Assembly (NCBI GenBank): GCA_002917075.1
Contig: NTMA01000110.1
Coordinates: 1 to 64,000, forward strand
Origin: Hawksworthiomyces lignivorus
Taxonomy: Eukaryota; Ascomycota; Sordariomycetes; Ophiostomatales; Ophiostomataceae
Reading direction: 5' to 3'
DNA: 64,000 bases
Position numbers and translations under genes: made by a program. The notes beneath the pieces were generated by a model. The model ran no database searches. It saw only the letters and a program-made list of their open reading frames with translations, and was not told where the DNA came from. Each line of letters opens with the position of its first letter. Within the stretch, counting starts at the first letter, position 1. Positions 1 to 11,135 of the stretch are shown one piece after another.

Positions 1-487
1 CCCCCCCCCCCCCCAAAAGTAGGCGAAACAACCAGGAACTGCCCATTAAAAACCGGTTTGGCGAGCAGCCGCCCTGCAGGAAGCGCTTAAGCAGCCTGGT
101 GGGCAGACAGAATAAGGTAGCTCGTAGGTAGGAGCAAAGGAAGGACGGGGAGACAGGGACGGAGGGAGGGAGGGCAGCTCTCTCTTTCCCAAGCGAAACA
201 CCCAAAATAGGCAAGGTGCCCCCCCTCGAGACCAAGCCGATTACGTCGTGTTTCCTGTCTGGTCCTGCATGCGCTTTGCCAATGCACAATACACCTCTCG
301 TCCACTTTTCCACGTCTTCTGCTACCAATCCTCGCCGCGCATCTTTTTCGTCTCAGCTCTTTCATTCTTCAGTTCCCTTTCCTTGCTTCTCTTTCTTCTC
401 TCGCAGCTGTTCTCAAGCTTCCTAGAAGTTCTGTTTTCCTTCATTTTCAAATAGTCTCCCCTTCTCCAGATTAGCCGAAAGCCAACG
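1..487. other. Upstream region of the NAD(P)HX epimerase gene
   Basis: No gene is supported here. The window opens on a run of 14 C. From about 330 to 480 the plus strand is pyrimidine-rich (many TTC/CTT runs), the usual look of a fungal 5' leader just before a start codon. Short open frames here have no protein-like composition. Confidence 0.5.
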
Positions 488-2191
488 ATGGCTCTCAAGG
501 TGGGCTTGAAACGATCTCTTGTTCTTCTCCTCTCTGCAGCCCAAGCGAGTCCAGCTCTTGCTGATCACCCCATCTTCCCTTTCTTCTCTCCCAGTTTCTT
601 TTTCTCTCTACTTTTTTATTGTTTTTCTGATTCCTTTTACGAGACCTTTACTCTCTCTGCTATGTCTCATGGGTTTTTGTTTCTTTCTTTCTTTTTTTTT
701 CTTTTTTCCCTTGATTTTGCAGGGCTAACACGGTGTACAACTTAGACTATCTCGGCCAAGGCGGCCGCCGCCCTGGACAAGGAATTGATGAGCACTGGTG
801 CTTTTTCCATTGATCAGCTCATGGAACTGGCAGGCCTCTCGGTATCCCAAGCTGGTGCGTGAGACCGACATAAGCGTTGCAGATGTTCCAAAGTTGGATT
901 GCCTGCTTTCATTTCTGCTATCATTTTGCCTTCTGAATCCCATGTCCTGACTTGATTCTCAAGTGTATCGTGTTCATCCTCCCAGCAGCGGTCGCCGTGT
1001 GCTCGTTGCGTGCGGTCCTGGGAACAATGGTAAGCAGAGAGAACTTGGTGTTCTGCTACTACCTGGCTGTCACCTATGCTGCATGTGCGTGCATGCATTG
1101 GTATCAGGCAATTTCGAATGATATTCGGCAAGAATCGTGCTTTTCACTGGGTGCTGACGAACAAAAGGAGGAGATGGCCTTGTTGCTGCCAGGCATTTAC
1201 GTCATTATGGCTACCAGCCTACCATCTATTATCCTAAACGGAGCAAGAATGAGCTATACCAGGTATATTCATGACATTTCTTTTATCTATGCCTCGCTTC
1301 CCATGCTCTTTGTATTAGTTCCCCAAGTTCTCTCCCCATTTCCCAGGCTGTGCTGCGTACAATTGAGTGCGTTTCTGGCCCGTTCATTCATGACTTGTGC
1401 AAACACCATATCCATTGTTCGATGAATACGAGGGGCATTCCCCTTTACCTCATTCCACCCAAGTCAATGCCGCGCCCTGTCATCTGCGAAGGCTTCCTGA
1501 CTCTCCAAGCCTTCTAACCAGCTCTTTGATTCTTCCCGTACCTTTTAACACATTCCATTTCCTTCATTTTTAACAAATGCTTATTCGTTTATCTAGCGTT
1601 TGTCTAAACAATTAGAAGATCTGGACGTCCCCTTTGTCGATGACTTTCCAGCAGCCCTCGAGTCGACTGATCATGTCGTCGATGCCATCTTCGGTAAGGA
1701 AGAATTCTTGCTCCCACTGTGTCGTTGTGCTATGTTTAGGTCCTCTTGTAGTATGGCTGACTTCGTGTCTAGGTTTTAGTTTCTCCGGAGAGGTTCGCGA
1801 GCCATTCCCTGTCGTCATCAAGGCTCTGGAAGAGACCAAGGTGCCAGTGACTTCAGTGGACGCCCCCTCGTCCTGGAATATCGAAGATGGTCCGCCGAAG
1901 TCTGGTGTCGGAAGCAACTTTCATCCTGCCGTCCTAGTTAGCCTCACTGCACCAAAGCCACTCGTCAATCATTTCAAAGGGCGCCACTTCATTGGCGGAA
2001 GGTAATTCTGTCTTACCCTACCGCGTTTCTCTCTCCCATCCTCGTCTGCTCTCTAGGAGGGAGCTTCTGGCTAATGCATCTCTGCCAGATTTGTGGCGCC
2101 TGCCATTGCTCTGAAGTATGACTTCGAGGTTCCGCGTTATGAAGGGATCGATCAAATTGTCGAAGTTGGAGCTGCCGAAGGAAAACTGTAG
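488..2191 (+). CDS. NNR1: NAD(P)H-hydrate epimerase (YjeF_N domain, AIBP family)
   Basis: Predicted exons are 488-499, 746-854, 964-1029, 1168-1262, 1597-1693, 1773-2001 and 2089-2191, giving 236 residues, the normal length for the stand-alone fungal enzyme. It epimerises the R form of damaged NADHX/NADPHX so that the partner dehydratase can restore NAD(P)H. The N-terminus begins MALK, then a segment containing [11 protein letters not shown]. The family signature GPGNNGGDG is at about residues 58-66. A later DAIFGFSFSG stretch and a [12 protein letters not shown]-terminus are typical of the family. All six introns have GT-AG ends and keep the frame. The first donor (GTGGGC) is weak, and the first exon encodes only four residues, so the start is the least certain part. 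No single long open frame reveals the gene because of the many introns. The call is confident; one or two splice sites may be off by a few bases. Confidence 0.9.
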
Positions 2192-2274
2192 TGCCTTGGT
2201 GTGATCGAAAAGATGGCAGCGTTATGTATGGGTCATATTCAATCTTCCCGCCCCATCCCGTGCCTATTGGAATC

Positions 2275-2350
2275 AGAGCCGGAAACGGAACCGGAGCCGG
2301 AGCTGGAGCTGGAGCTGAAGCTGGAGCCTCAACTGGAGCCGCAGCTGAAG
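2275..2350. repeat. Degenerate hexanucleotide repeat (GAGCYG type)
   Basis: About twelve imperfect 6-bp units of the form GAGCTG/GAGCCG/GAACCG lie just 3' of the epimerase stop and just beyond the stop of the minus-strand small protein. The open frames across it (Glu-Pro/Glu-Leu on plus, Ala-Pro on minus) are by-products of the repeat. Confidence 0.7.
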
Positions 2351-2356
2351 CGCGGA

Positions 2357-2554
2357 TCAGATAACTTGGCAGCCACCTGTCCGGCTGTTTGGACACACTG
2401 GACTCGGACATTGCCCCTCCACCATCTCAGTCACTTCAACTTTCTTGCCGTCAGGGCACTTCAACCGCGGTGGATGGTATTTATGGCAGAACTCGACATA
2501 AGTCAAGTACGTCTTCCCGCAGACTGGGCAGTCAGAGATGTGCTCAGTGCACAT
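2357..2554 (-). CDS. Small cysteine-rich hypothetical protein (65 aa)
   Basis: A single-exon frame of 65 residues starts MCTEHISDC and holds seven cysteines: C2, C9, CPVC at 9-12, C23, C33, C49, C54 and C62 by rough count, with paired CxxC-type spacing. Short fungal proteins beginning MCxE/H and carrying scattered CxxC or CGH motifs are common in filamentous ascomycetes and have no assigned function. The ATG is immediately preceded by an in-frame stop, which supports this start unless an intron splices directly upstream. It is convergent with the epimerase gene, 165 bp away. No signal peptide or membrane segment is visible. A zinc-binding role is only a guess. Confidence 0.5.
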   Translation of the reverse strand: MCTEHISDCPVCGKTYLTYVEFCHKYHPPRLKCPDGKKVEVTEMVEGQCPSPVCPNSRTGGCQVI

Positions 2555-2838
2555 TTAAGCCGTCTCGAACCCCAAAGAGAGCCCGGCAAGTGCCAAAGGG
2601 GTAGCGGCAACTCGAGAAGGAGAGGGTGAGGTTTGTCGTCTTGATAGGGAAGTATGACATTGGTGTTTCCTTTCCCCGTTGTGCTACCTACTCTCTGTTC
2701 GATCTGCAGACTGATTCGGCTCGATGTTCGAATGCGTTTTTGTGTTTCTTTTTTTTTTTTTTCTTGGTACCCTGGCGTTGTCGCTCTAGTGTTTCGTCTG
2801 TTCGACCCTTCTTATCCGGAATGTTCTTCTTGATACTT

Positions 2839-2955
2839 TTATATCCCGTCAATGGTGCACATCGCCTCTTCTTGGATCTGCTTTTCCTTGGTTTGTTCCC
2901 GGCCCAGCTTCGTCACGGTCTCCCAGTTGTAGGCCAAGTCGTCAAGATCGGTTGC
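2839..2955 (-). other. Possible orphan exon (38 codons to stop)
   Basis: On the minus strand a good acceptor (GTGGTAG) at 2956-2957 is followed by a 38-codon open frame with protein-like composition (includes DLDDLAYNWETV and REQTKEKQIQEE), ending in TAA. No start codon precedes it. I could not identify a convincing upstream exon, so this could be the last exon of a small gene, a relic, or chance. Confidence 0.2.
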
Positions 2956-3438
2956 CTACCACGCCTCTATTTTGTTTTGTTTATTAAGCAAAAATAAAAT
3001 AAAATGCAAATAAAATTGGAAAAGGAAAGCGTCTCGTCGGAAAACAAGGAAGATGGGCATCAACGGACAATCCTCTCCGGCCAGATCGTGGCTGGTTATA
3101 GAGGGAGAATGTGGCTCCTCCTCGGGTTTTCATCTGGCACAGTTGCTCCTCTTTTTCTTGATTGCTTTGTTTGCTTCCCCAGTTGAGTTCAGTCGTCTCT
3201 TATAATGCACCCCCTTTCTTTTTGTGCAGAGGACAGATCCCGGATAGCTTTGCAGCTACTGGAAGCACGTGATGTTCTGGATGGCACAAGATGCTGTTCG
3301 ATCTTGTTTGTTGAATGGTCTGCTGCTCGCCTCTTCCCTGGTTTCCCTCCGCCTATTCTGCCTGTTTGTTCTCGCTGCCAGCTGCCTGGCAGTTTTGTCT
3401 CTTGTCCTGGTTTTGTGGCTCGCCTTCTGCTGGAATAG

Positions 3439-3609
3439 TGTGACAGGTCTCAGGATTGCCACCCAACCAAGATCATCTGCGGACACTACTTGGTGGATAG
3501 AGAGTGGCAAAGAACAAACATTGTGGTGGCATGTACGGGATTGCGTGTGGCCTCAAACGCGGACAGGGCTGGAGAGAAAGCTAGTTTTGTGAGGAGGAAA
3601 TCCGAATAG
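3439..3609 (+). other. Possible Cys-rich terminal exon (about 56 codons)
   Basis: After an acceptor-like AATAG, the plus strand is open for 56 codons to a TAG at 3607-3609 and reads as a cysteine-containing segment including IICGHYLVDREW and VACTGLRVASN. The CGH pattern resembles small Cys-rich fungal proteins like the one at 2357-2554. No upstream coding exon was found, so this is a candidate exon only. Confidence 0.22.
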
Positions 3610-5505
3610 GCACCCCAGCCATTACGGTATTACGAAGCAGCTTCAATACATGTATGGGGCGGTATATAGTCCAGCACACGCAGCGCCCTACACCGCAGCA
3701 ACCAAACTCCATTTAACTCCATCCCCCTCTCTCTGCGTTGTGTGTGCTTGCTGAGTTAGAAAGGGCTCCTCTTCCGTGGTCCCCCCCGGTATTGGAGCGA
3801 ACGACTTGCCGGAGCAATTGCTCCTTCTCTGCCCTGATAGGCTAGAAGTGGCAGGCGGCGCTGACAGGTCAACTTGGTAGCGGGCCGGGACACAGAAAGG
3901 TGCCTTTCGGCGAGTTCTAGATCGATATGCTCTGTTTGTGATCAATTTTTCTGTCCACAATTATTTTAATGATTTTCCGATTGGAAATTCGGGTTTTTTT
4001 TCTTTTTCTTTTCTTTTCTTTTTCTCTTCTGCTAGTCTGCCTCCGCTGTCTATGGCTGCCCTTCCGTGTTCTCTGCCCCTTTTTTTTTTTAATTTTTTAA
4101 TTTTTTTTTTTTTTGTAACAGTTCATTTTCTCTGTGAATGTCTGAGTTCAAAACTGGTTGGTTGTTTTAAAACCTGTTATACATTATTTAGACTATTAGT
4201 TCCTTAGTATGCTCCACGCAAGCCATGACCACGCTACACTATTTCTGCTGTCATTAGGATTTCCCCAACGCTGTAGCTGCTTGCCCCTCTATTTTCCTTG
4301 CTAAAACAGCCGCCGAAAGTATGCCGTATTTCGTCTGTTTGTTCTCTTCCACCAAGATTACTTTATTGCTTCTCTTTTTTGGGTCCAAGTTTCGATTAAA
4401 TGGGTCTGCCCACCACCGGATTCGACCCACAGAGGACCCCTATGTGGCCTGAACATGGCAGAGCTAGAAGAATGTGGAAAGGCACCGACTGTCACGAACG
4501 CTATAACTAGACTACATACTCGTTGAGCCTTCGCGAAGAGTTTTAAACTCTAGCTTACCACGCGCACAACGGCAGACGTTTCAAGTCCTTTCATTCCACT
4601 TTTTTCGAACCTTCTATTTGCCCTCTACGCTGCTTAATACGAGGACAAAACACGAAAGACGATTTTTTTTGTCTTTTTTGCAGCCCAGAATCGGACGAGA
4701 CGGTTTTACTTTGTGAAAGACATTGTCTTCTTCCCCACATTGAATCTCTTCTGTTGCCTACCTACCAGTACACTGTATTGGAACATTTGAACACACACAA
4801 ACACGGGTGAGTGGTATGATAGCATTCGCCCTGCATGCGGAATGATGCACTCGAGTATCTATCAGGCCGAGCACCACCCCTTATTTTTGTGGATCTGCAA
4901 GACCTGTCTTGGCACTCAGGACGCACTCAGGACGTGAATTATATGTATATGATTTTAGTACAACTGCTTCTGAAGGGGAAGAAAGAGCGCAAGCCAAATT
5001 TCCAGCCGAAGTACAGTCGCTCCACAACATAATGTAAGATGGCTGTGCTACTCCAAATCTCAAATATCAACAGGTGATTTAATTGCTACACGCAGTATGT
5101 GGCTTCCCCCCTCTCTATCTCTTTTGGCTTTCCAATGCCAAGATGTGCTTCTGCGCTGTAGTCCTGTTTCTCTCACGGAAGACTTTCCAAGCATTGCCTA
5201 GCCTCGTCGCAGATCAGCAGCTGTGAACTTCTTTGACATGCAGGTTACTATGCGCCAGCCGGGATCCTGGATTGGGGGCCCTACTATATTCCGGCTGCTG
5301 ATTTGGGACTATGGAGTGAGCTTAGAGGGGGCGAAGAAAAAAATGTTGATACGAAATTTCGGCCGACTTTTTTGTCTGTCACATTTAGCCAGTCCCCAAG
5401 CGTACGGCTGCCGCTCCACCGCCCGCCAGGCAAGGGGCTGTCTATGTGTAACGAGAGTTACTTTCGGATCAGGCCTCAAGGTGGTCTCGAACATGCCTGG
5501 ACCAC
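3610..5505. other. Gene-poor stretch
   Basis: No supported gene. T-rich runs occur around 3993-4115. Short frames on both strands have random-looking composition. A TTCGA core near 4419 suggested a tRNA T-loop, but neither strand gives pairing T-arm or acceptor stems. Confidence 0.4.
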
Positions 5506-6867
5506 CTAGTGGTCCTCCGGTTCGTCCATATGTGTGGACCATGCTCGCAGAGCTGTCCCATATCTACAAAGTGTGAGCGCAATAGCAGCGCTGCTGTCAC
5601 ACCCTGGTAGCTGCAGCCGTGCCACGTCGGACTTTTGCAATTTGGCATTTATTACGTGCAGCTGGGACCGGTGGTCCGTAAGGGAGGGGGAGTTGGGTAA
5701 TATGATCCCTTGCGGCTCAAAGAATGAAGCCGAAACCGGGAACGAGGGCTTGCTGGGAGAGACGGAGAAAAAAAAAGCAATCAACCGAAGCCAACAAAAC
5801 AGCACTAAAATTGAAAGAAGAAGAGAAAGGAAATGGAAATGGCCGGTCACTAGAACTGCATCTATAAGAAATGGACCTCGTGTCATGCAACAGCGGGAAT
5901 AAAACGTCTCTCTTTGCACCAACGGCGGTTGAGATTTTGGCAAATTTACCTTACCCTCGGTAAGACATTCTTTGAGGCGGTATAGCACGAGCATGTACAA
6001 CGCATCATTAGAAGTCGAAACATGCACTTGCTGGCAAGGGTCCCCATGTCGGTGGACTAATCTGAGGAAATCCAATTTGAGAGCCTTTGAGCCTTTCTGG
6101 CTTTTTCGTCTTTTCTCACAAATACCAGTTGGTGCGCCTCGTGGCCCCCCCTTTTTTTTTTTTGCCTTCTCGTTTGCCGTACAAAGCCTGGTCACGAAGT
6201 GTTCTAGAAGGATTCTTTCAGCGAGAAGCCATGTTGTGGAGGGGAGGGGGGAGCGGGTCCATAGTACTGTGTGGCTGCTGTGCTGAAGCCACTCAAACCC
6301 GAGAAAACGGAAGCAGACCACCGTTGACTGTCTTGGTATTAGAGGACCTTGCGGGAAACCGAGGGGAGATTGATGGCCTTCTAAGAAACTAGCATCCAAA
6401 ACCGGATAACCGTGTTGCTGGGTCCCTTGAATTCCCAAGCATGACCCGCACATGTGCACACGACGTGGACTTGCCCGTATATTCACGTATGAGATCGTAT
6501 TCTGCTGCAAAATCCGGCTAGGAGTGCCTTTCTTGGAAATGGCACTCTGTGGCGTATTGGAAAAGGCTTGATTGGAATTGACCACTGCTCTTGTTTGTCC
6601 AAGCAAACACGATCTGCCGCAGCTTCTCGCACCAGACTCTGCATGCACGAATGGATGTCCTTTTCCAGTACGTCGTACTTGGAAATTGAAGCAGAGGCGA
6701 TTACGAAAAAGGAGGGCAGGATGTGAAGATCCGTGTATCTTTGCCGTGGCATTGGTCGTGGCACGTCTGCGCTGCCCAATTGGGTCTGGAGGAGGCAAAT
6801 CCGGCCAGCGAGGAGCTGAACTGGGAATTTGCGTCGAGCTCTGCACCCGCGGGCTCCCACGCTTCAT
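5506..6867 (-). other. Unusually long open frame without recognisable protein, doubtful
   Basis: The minus strand is open for 453 codons in one frame, long for intergenic DNA. The translation has no domain, no periodicity and low-complexity patches copied from purine runs (for example a KKKK patch). An overlapping shifted frame at 6483-6860, also minus, contains more protein-like text (YDVLEKDIHSCMQSLV). This may be the footprint of a decayed gene or chance. No function is proposed. Confidence 0.15.
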
Positions 6868-9077
6868 CAGCTTACGACGTTCATGTACGTCTGCTCGCAG
6901 TCATGCATGTTTATTACTTTTCCGGAAAAGAAGATCGCCTTCCGATCCAGACCAGGGAACGACCGGCTCTTTCGCGGCTGTTATTTTTCTGCTGAATTGA
7001 CAGAAGCTTGCCCCGATTTAACTCTTGGGGCACTTTTTTAAGAAGGACATATTTTAAGAAAGACGCAGGCGCCTTGCGAGGGGAGAAACAGGACTATAAA
7101 CTAGTCGCGCCGCCAGCTGTATGCAGTTAGATCTCTGCGTACAGTACCCCTTGCAGGGTCCGGCGAAAATATTGACTTTTTCTATATCGATCTTCAGAAC
7201 CGCTCAAACAGTGTTGTTATATGACCGGTGGAGCCGAGTAGGCACAGAGACGAGAACTCTTTAAAAAAAAATAGAAAAATTAAAAAGGAAGGGGTAGGGA
7301 AAGAAACCAAGTTGCTGCTCTCACCGAATCTTGTTTCCTGCTGGATCTGGCACGCCACAATCAGATGGCGCCGATCATGCGAGATGTTGATCCGGTACGC
7401 TGATCGCGATGCTTTTGCTTTCTGGTCTCTCCTCTCTGATCAGCGTCCTCTTGACCGGAAATACAATGGAGCCGTTCAAAAACGCCGTACGCTACCTCCA
7501 CCGCGGCGCGTACAGATCTGTACATACATAGCCTAATATCATCTAGCATGCCTCCCCCACTGCGATGCACTGACATCTCTCTCCAAGAACCATGCTGCTG
7601 GGACCGTAGGCTGGCCGGGTTCGTGAGATGAAGACACGCTCTGTACATTTGCACCTTGCGGCAACTCTCTTGTACCATCTGTCTTGAAGCACACCGTGCA
7701 TATTCCCAAATGAAAATTGAACTAAAAACAAACCCCGAGTCGTTTCGCCGAGTATTTGCTCGACGCCACGGGCTTCGTCCTTCCATTGTCAGCCGAGCAA
7801 ACTTCCTGACGCCCGGATGACCGCCTCTGAAGCCCCAAAAAATGAGGCCAAAAAAAAGTAAAACAAAAACAGAACACTCGAAATATCCCACCAATAACAC
7901 CTCCGCTATAGTGTTAGCTGCCGCTTTTAGTAAAAGGAGAAAACGCCAAAAGAAGAGCAATAATGAGGCGAAAAAGCCGGAATACCTGACAGTAGAAAAT
8001 TGAAAGACAAAGGAAATAAGAGCCGCATTTTTTTTTTTTTTTAAAAAAAAAAAAAACTCAAACCATATAGTGCCTGCTGCTGTCTGAAGACACGAAAGGC
8101 CGAAGAAAATGCAACGTTACGATTTTCAGCTAAGGAAAAGGAAAAGCGAGAAGCTGAGAGGGAGCTTGAGAACTGGCATCTCGAGACCACAAATGCAAAT
8201 CACAACTGACAGCTGAATAGTCGTGGATTTCGCCTCGTGATCTCGCCTCATGGCGATGTGCGAACCCTTTGAAGCTAGAGCCTCTGAAGGCGGAAGGGGA
8301 TGCAAGAGCTGCAGCAGCAGCCGTACCTATAATCTAAAAAAGATTGCATCCCTAGTCTGACCGAAACGACTCGCAACAATTTCCGTCTGGTCGTATCAAA
8401 CTCTTAATGCGTAGCTCGTAGAAGTAGTGCATTCTCCTATCCGCTTAATGACCGGATCGCCCAGTCCATCTTCGGCACATCGTGAGGATCAGCGGAGGGT
8501 TTGCGTTTCCACCCAATGCATGCGCAGAGTTTGTTAGTTGCTGGGAACTACTATTCGGCGAGTTGTCGGAACTACTCGCCGTTTAGCCTCTTAGCTCTCC
8601 GCTATTCTCCATGGCAAGCTATATCCCTGGCCGCGGTCTGTCTATTCGGAATGCAGGGACTCTAGTCGCTGCCGTAGCGTGTTCACATGCGTGAGCTGGC
8701 TTCTGCTTTCTTTCTTGCAAAGAGAATGGCTTGCCAGACGGTTTCTCAAGATGGATCGTCCTATTCACTGCAAATTGAATGCTCTTGCAACGCGAGGTAT
8801 TGCACAATCAAGTAGAGAGACAGGTTTCACTTGCTGTCGAGCCTGTGATAGGCATCTTCTTATTATGTATTATGCTGTCTTATGCTGTCTAAGCAGTAGT
8901 TCTCTCATGGCTCCGGCCTCATTGTGGCAACTGCCATGCAGGGCGCATCATATTGATCTTGCATTCTTTCCTCTCGAGCTCTTTCTATTGTCCTCCTCCT
9001 CGTAAGCACCTTCCTTCTCTGGGTATCACAAACTGTCTTGTTGGTCGTAGCTGCGTTTGCAGGAGCCAAAAAGACGC
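6868..9077. other. Gene-poor stretch downstream of the Gemin2-like gene
   Basis: Both strands were inspected and no exon chain with coding character was found. The longest frame (199 codons, minus, 7361-7960) looks random, with a hydrophobic start created by runs of T/A. A T15/A14 inverted block lies at 8028-8056. Confidence 0.4.
8028..8056. repeat. T15-A14 perfect inverted homopolymer block
   Basis: Fifteen T are followed directly by about fourteen A, a self-complementary block with no loop. It could form a cruciform or be a source of assembly error. It is not near a gene end. Confidence 0.8.
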
Positions 9078-10415
9078 TCACGTCGCAGCTTCCACGCGCG
9101 GCCATGGGCTCCTGAAGGCAAGCAGGTCCCGCTGCCCGTAGAACTCGCCCACCACGGCAAGCACCATCTCTAGCGTGGCCCGCTGGTGCATATCATCGTC
9201 GCCGTCGTCTTCATCGTGGAGCGTAGCTTTCGCCTCTGGATCTAGGCCTGCGTCTTTAGCTTCTTGGCCTTTCTCCTCTCCATCAAGCTGTCTTCGCTCG
9301 GCTTCTGCGGTACTGTGGGCCGGTTTGCCCGGCCCGCACGCATCTTCCTCGGCCCCCGACTCCGACTCGAGGTCCATGGCCGCGTCTTCTTGGTCACCGC
9401 CCTCGGCTTTGCCAGCAGCAACGCCGCTGCCTCGGCCGTTGGGCTCTTCTTCTGTCGCAGAAGCACTCGGCTTCTCCGCTGAGTGCGCCTGGCCGTCGGC
9501 CTTGCCTTCCGCGGTGCCGTCATCACGACGTATTCCGTCGTCGTCTTCCGCCTCAAATTCATCCTCGTCCTCTTCAGGCCCTTCTGTGCCGTGCAGATGC
9601 TCCTCCTGCTGCTGCTGCTGCTGTGAAAGGGCGCCGACGTCGTAGCTCAGGTGGGCCAGCTGCAGCACGGCCTGCTTGGCCAGGTCGCGGACGTAGCCGA
9701 CCTCGCGGTGGTCGAGCTCGCCGCGGTCGGGCAGGCGGGCCAGCAGGGCCCACAGCCAGCGGCCGGTGCGGCGGTCGGCGAGGTCGAGGCCGATCTTGGC
9801 GGGAGCGGTAGGGTCGACGCCCAGGAGGGACCGGGCGAACCGCCCGGCGCGCGACGACCGCGACCCGGCTCCGGGCCCCCCGGCCAGCAGGCCGCGCTGC
9901 AGCACGCGCAGCAGGCGCAGCGCGGCCACCTTGTCGAGGGCGGCCACCTGGCGCGGCAGCGGGTCCGTCGTCTGCAGCCGCCGCAGCCAGCGGCGGTACG
10001 TGCCGGCGCGCGGGCTGAGCGGGCCAACGTCGGCATCGTGGTCGGGCGGCAGGTCATCAATTGCGGCCATCGTCTCCGCGTCTTCGGCCAGCTGCCCGAG
10101 CTGGGCCCGCAGCGCCGCGAAGCGTGCCAGCAGGCGCGCGCGGAAGGCGTCGCTGAAGCGGCGCTCCGCCTCTGCGGCGACGGCGGCGGCGGCAGCATCG
10201 TCGTCGTCGACGCCAACCGCGTCCGCACTGCCCCTCGGGGCAACACTGCCGTTACCATCGCCGCCTGTAGCTTGTGGCGGTGTGTCGGGCGCCGCAACGT
10301 AGGCGCCGTCCTGGTAGAAGCCTCGGGCGTCGCCGACGCCGTTCTCGTAGATGCCGTGGTCTGGTGGGCCGAAGCTGCGCTGCACCGCCTCTTGGCCCTC
10401 GTCGTCGCGGTCGCT

Positions 10416-10454
<39 letters not shown>

Positions 10455-11135
10455 CCAAGCCTCGCCCTCTTCCTCCTCTTCCTCGTCGTTGTCGTCGTAG
10501 CTGAGGGGCGCTCTATCTGCGCGACCGGACACGCCTCGTCCCTCCGCAGGGGCAGCTCCCTCGTTGTATTCATCGTCATACGACAACTCCACAGCCACGG
10601 CATGCTGTCGCGACACCATCCGCCGCTTGCTGCCGCGGCCGCTCTCGTCCGCGGCCTGCTCATCGTCCCAGTGGCGCAGCCGTCGCCGCCGCCGCCTCTT
10701 CTTGTTGGTTGCCGCAGAGGACGCGTGCGGCGGCTTGGGTGTCTGGCCGTTGGCAGACAAGTGCGGCGGGTAGGCCTGCGGGCCGATGTACCGGGTCGCT
10801 ACCATGACGTGCGGGATCTTGCTCGCCTCGGCTCTGATATTGACGGGTCAGCTACTGGGCACAAAAAAAGAAAGAAAAGAAGCACCAAGGTCTCAGCAAA
10901 AGAGTATTCCAGCTAGAGCAGAAGAAGGACAAAACTGAAGAGCAAAATAAACTCACCGGACAAGCTGCAGGTAGGCCAAAGCCTCCTGCTCGTCCTCGCA
11001 GTCGAGGTCCGCGTCGTCGACGGGCGCCGTAGACTGGCCCGCTGCACCGAAGACGCTGCGCTGGCCGTAAGTCTGGTCAACACCACCGGCGCCGCCACCG
11101 GACTCGCGCTGACTGCTCGCTAACCTAGAAGCCAT
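9078..11135 (-). CDS. Gemin2/SIP1 (SMN-interacting protein 1) family protein
   Basis: Exons are complement 10957-11135 and 9078-10833, joined through a 123-bp intron (CCG|GTGAGT ... TATCAG|A), giving 644 residues. The joined text at the junction, reading into KIPHVMVA, supports the splice. The conserved C-terminal half contains RWLWALLARLPDRGE, GYVRDLAKQAVL and the ending VVGEFYGQRDLLAF, which I associate with the fungal SIP1/Gemin2 family involved in Sm-core snRNP assembly. The middle carries a basic KKRRRRRR patch, an uninterrupted Asp run from a GTC microsatellite (plus-strand 10419-10454), and Gln and Glu runs. These insertions make it longer than most homologues. The start at 11135 (MASRLASS) is chosen over an in-frame ATG at 11198 because it is the family-like beginning. 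Family assignment is from memory of motifs; a nuclear role is inferred. Confidence 0.7.

Noticed and set aside
2201..2629. Glu/Pro/Leu repeat protein frame on plus
   Set aside because: Produced by the 6-bp repeat after the epimerase stop; the rest of the frame overlaps the minus-strand Cys-rich gene and looks random.
4395..4450. tRNA-like TTCGA box
   Set aside because: No pairing T-arm, acceptor or anticodon stem on either strand.
9651..10916. 421-codon plus-strand frame opposite the Gemin2-like gene
   Set aside because: A shadow of a G/C-rich minus-strand gene; Val/Arg/Ala-rich text with a poly-Val run opposite the poly-Asp codons.
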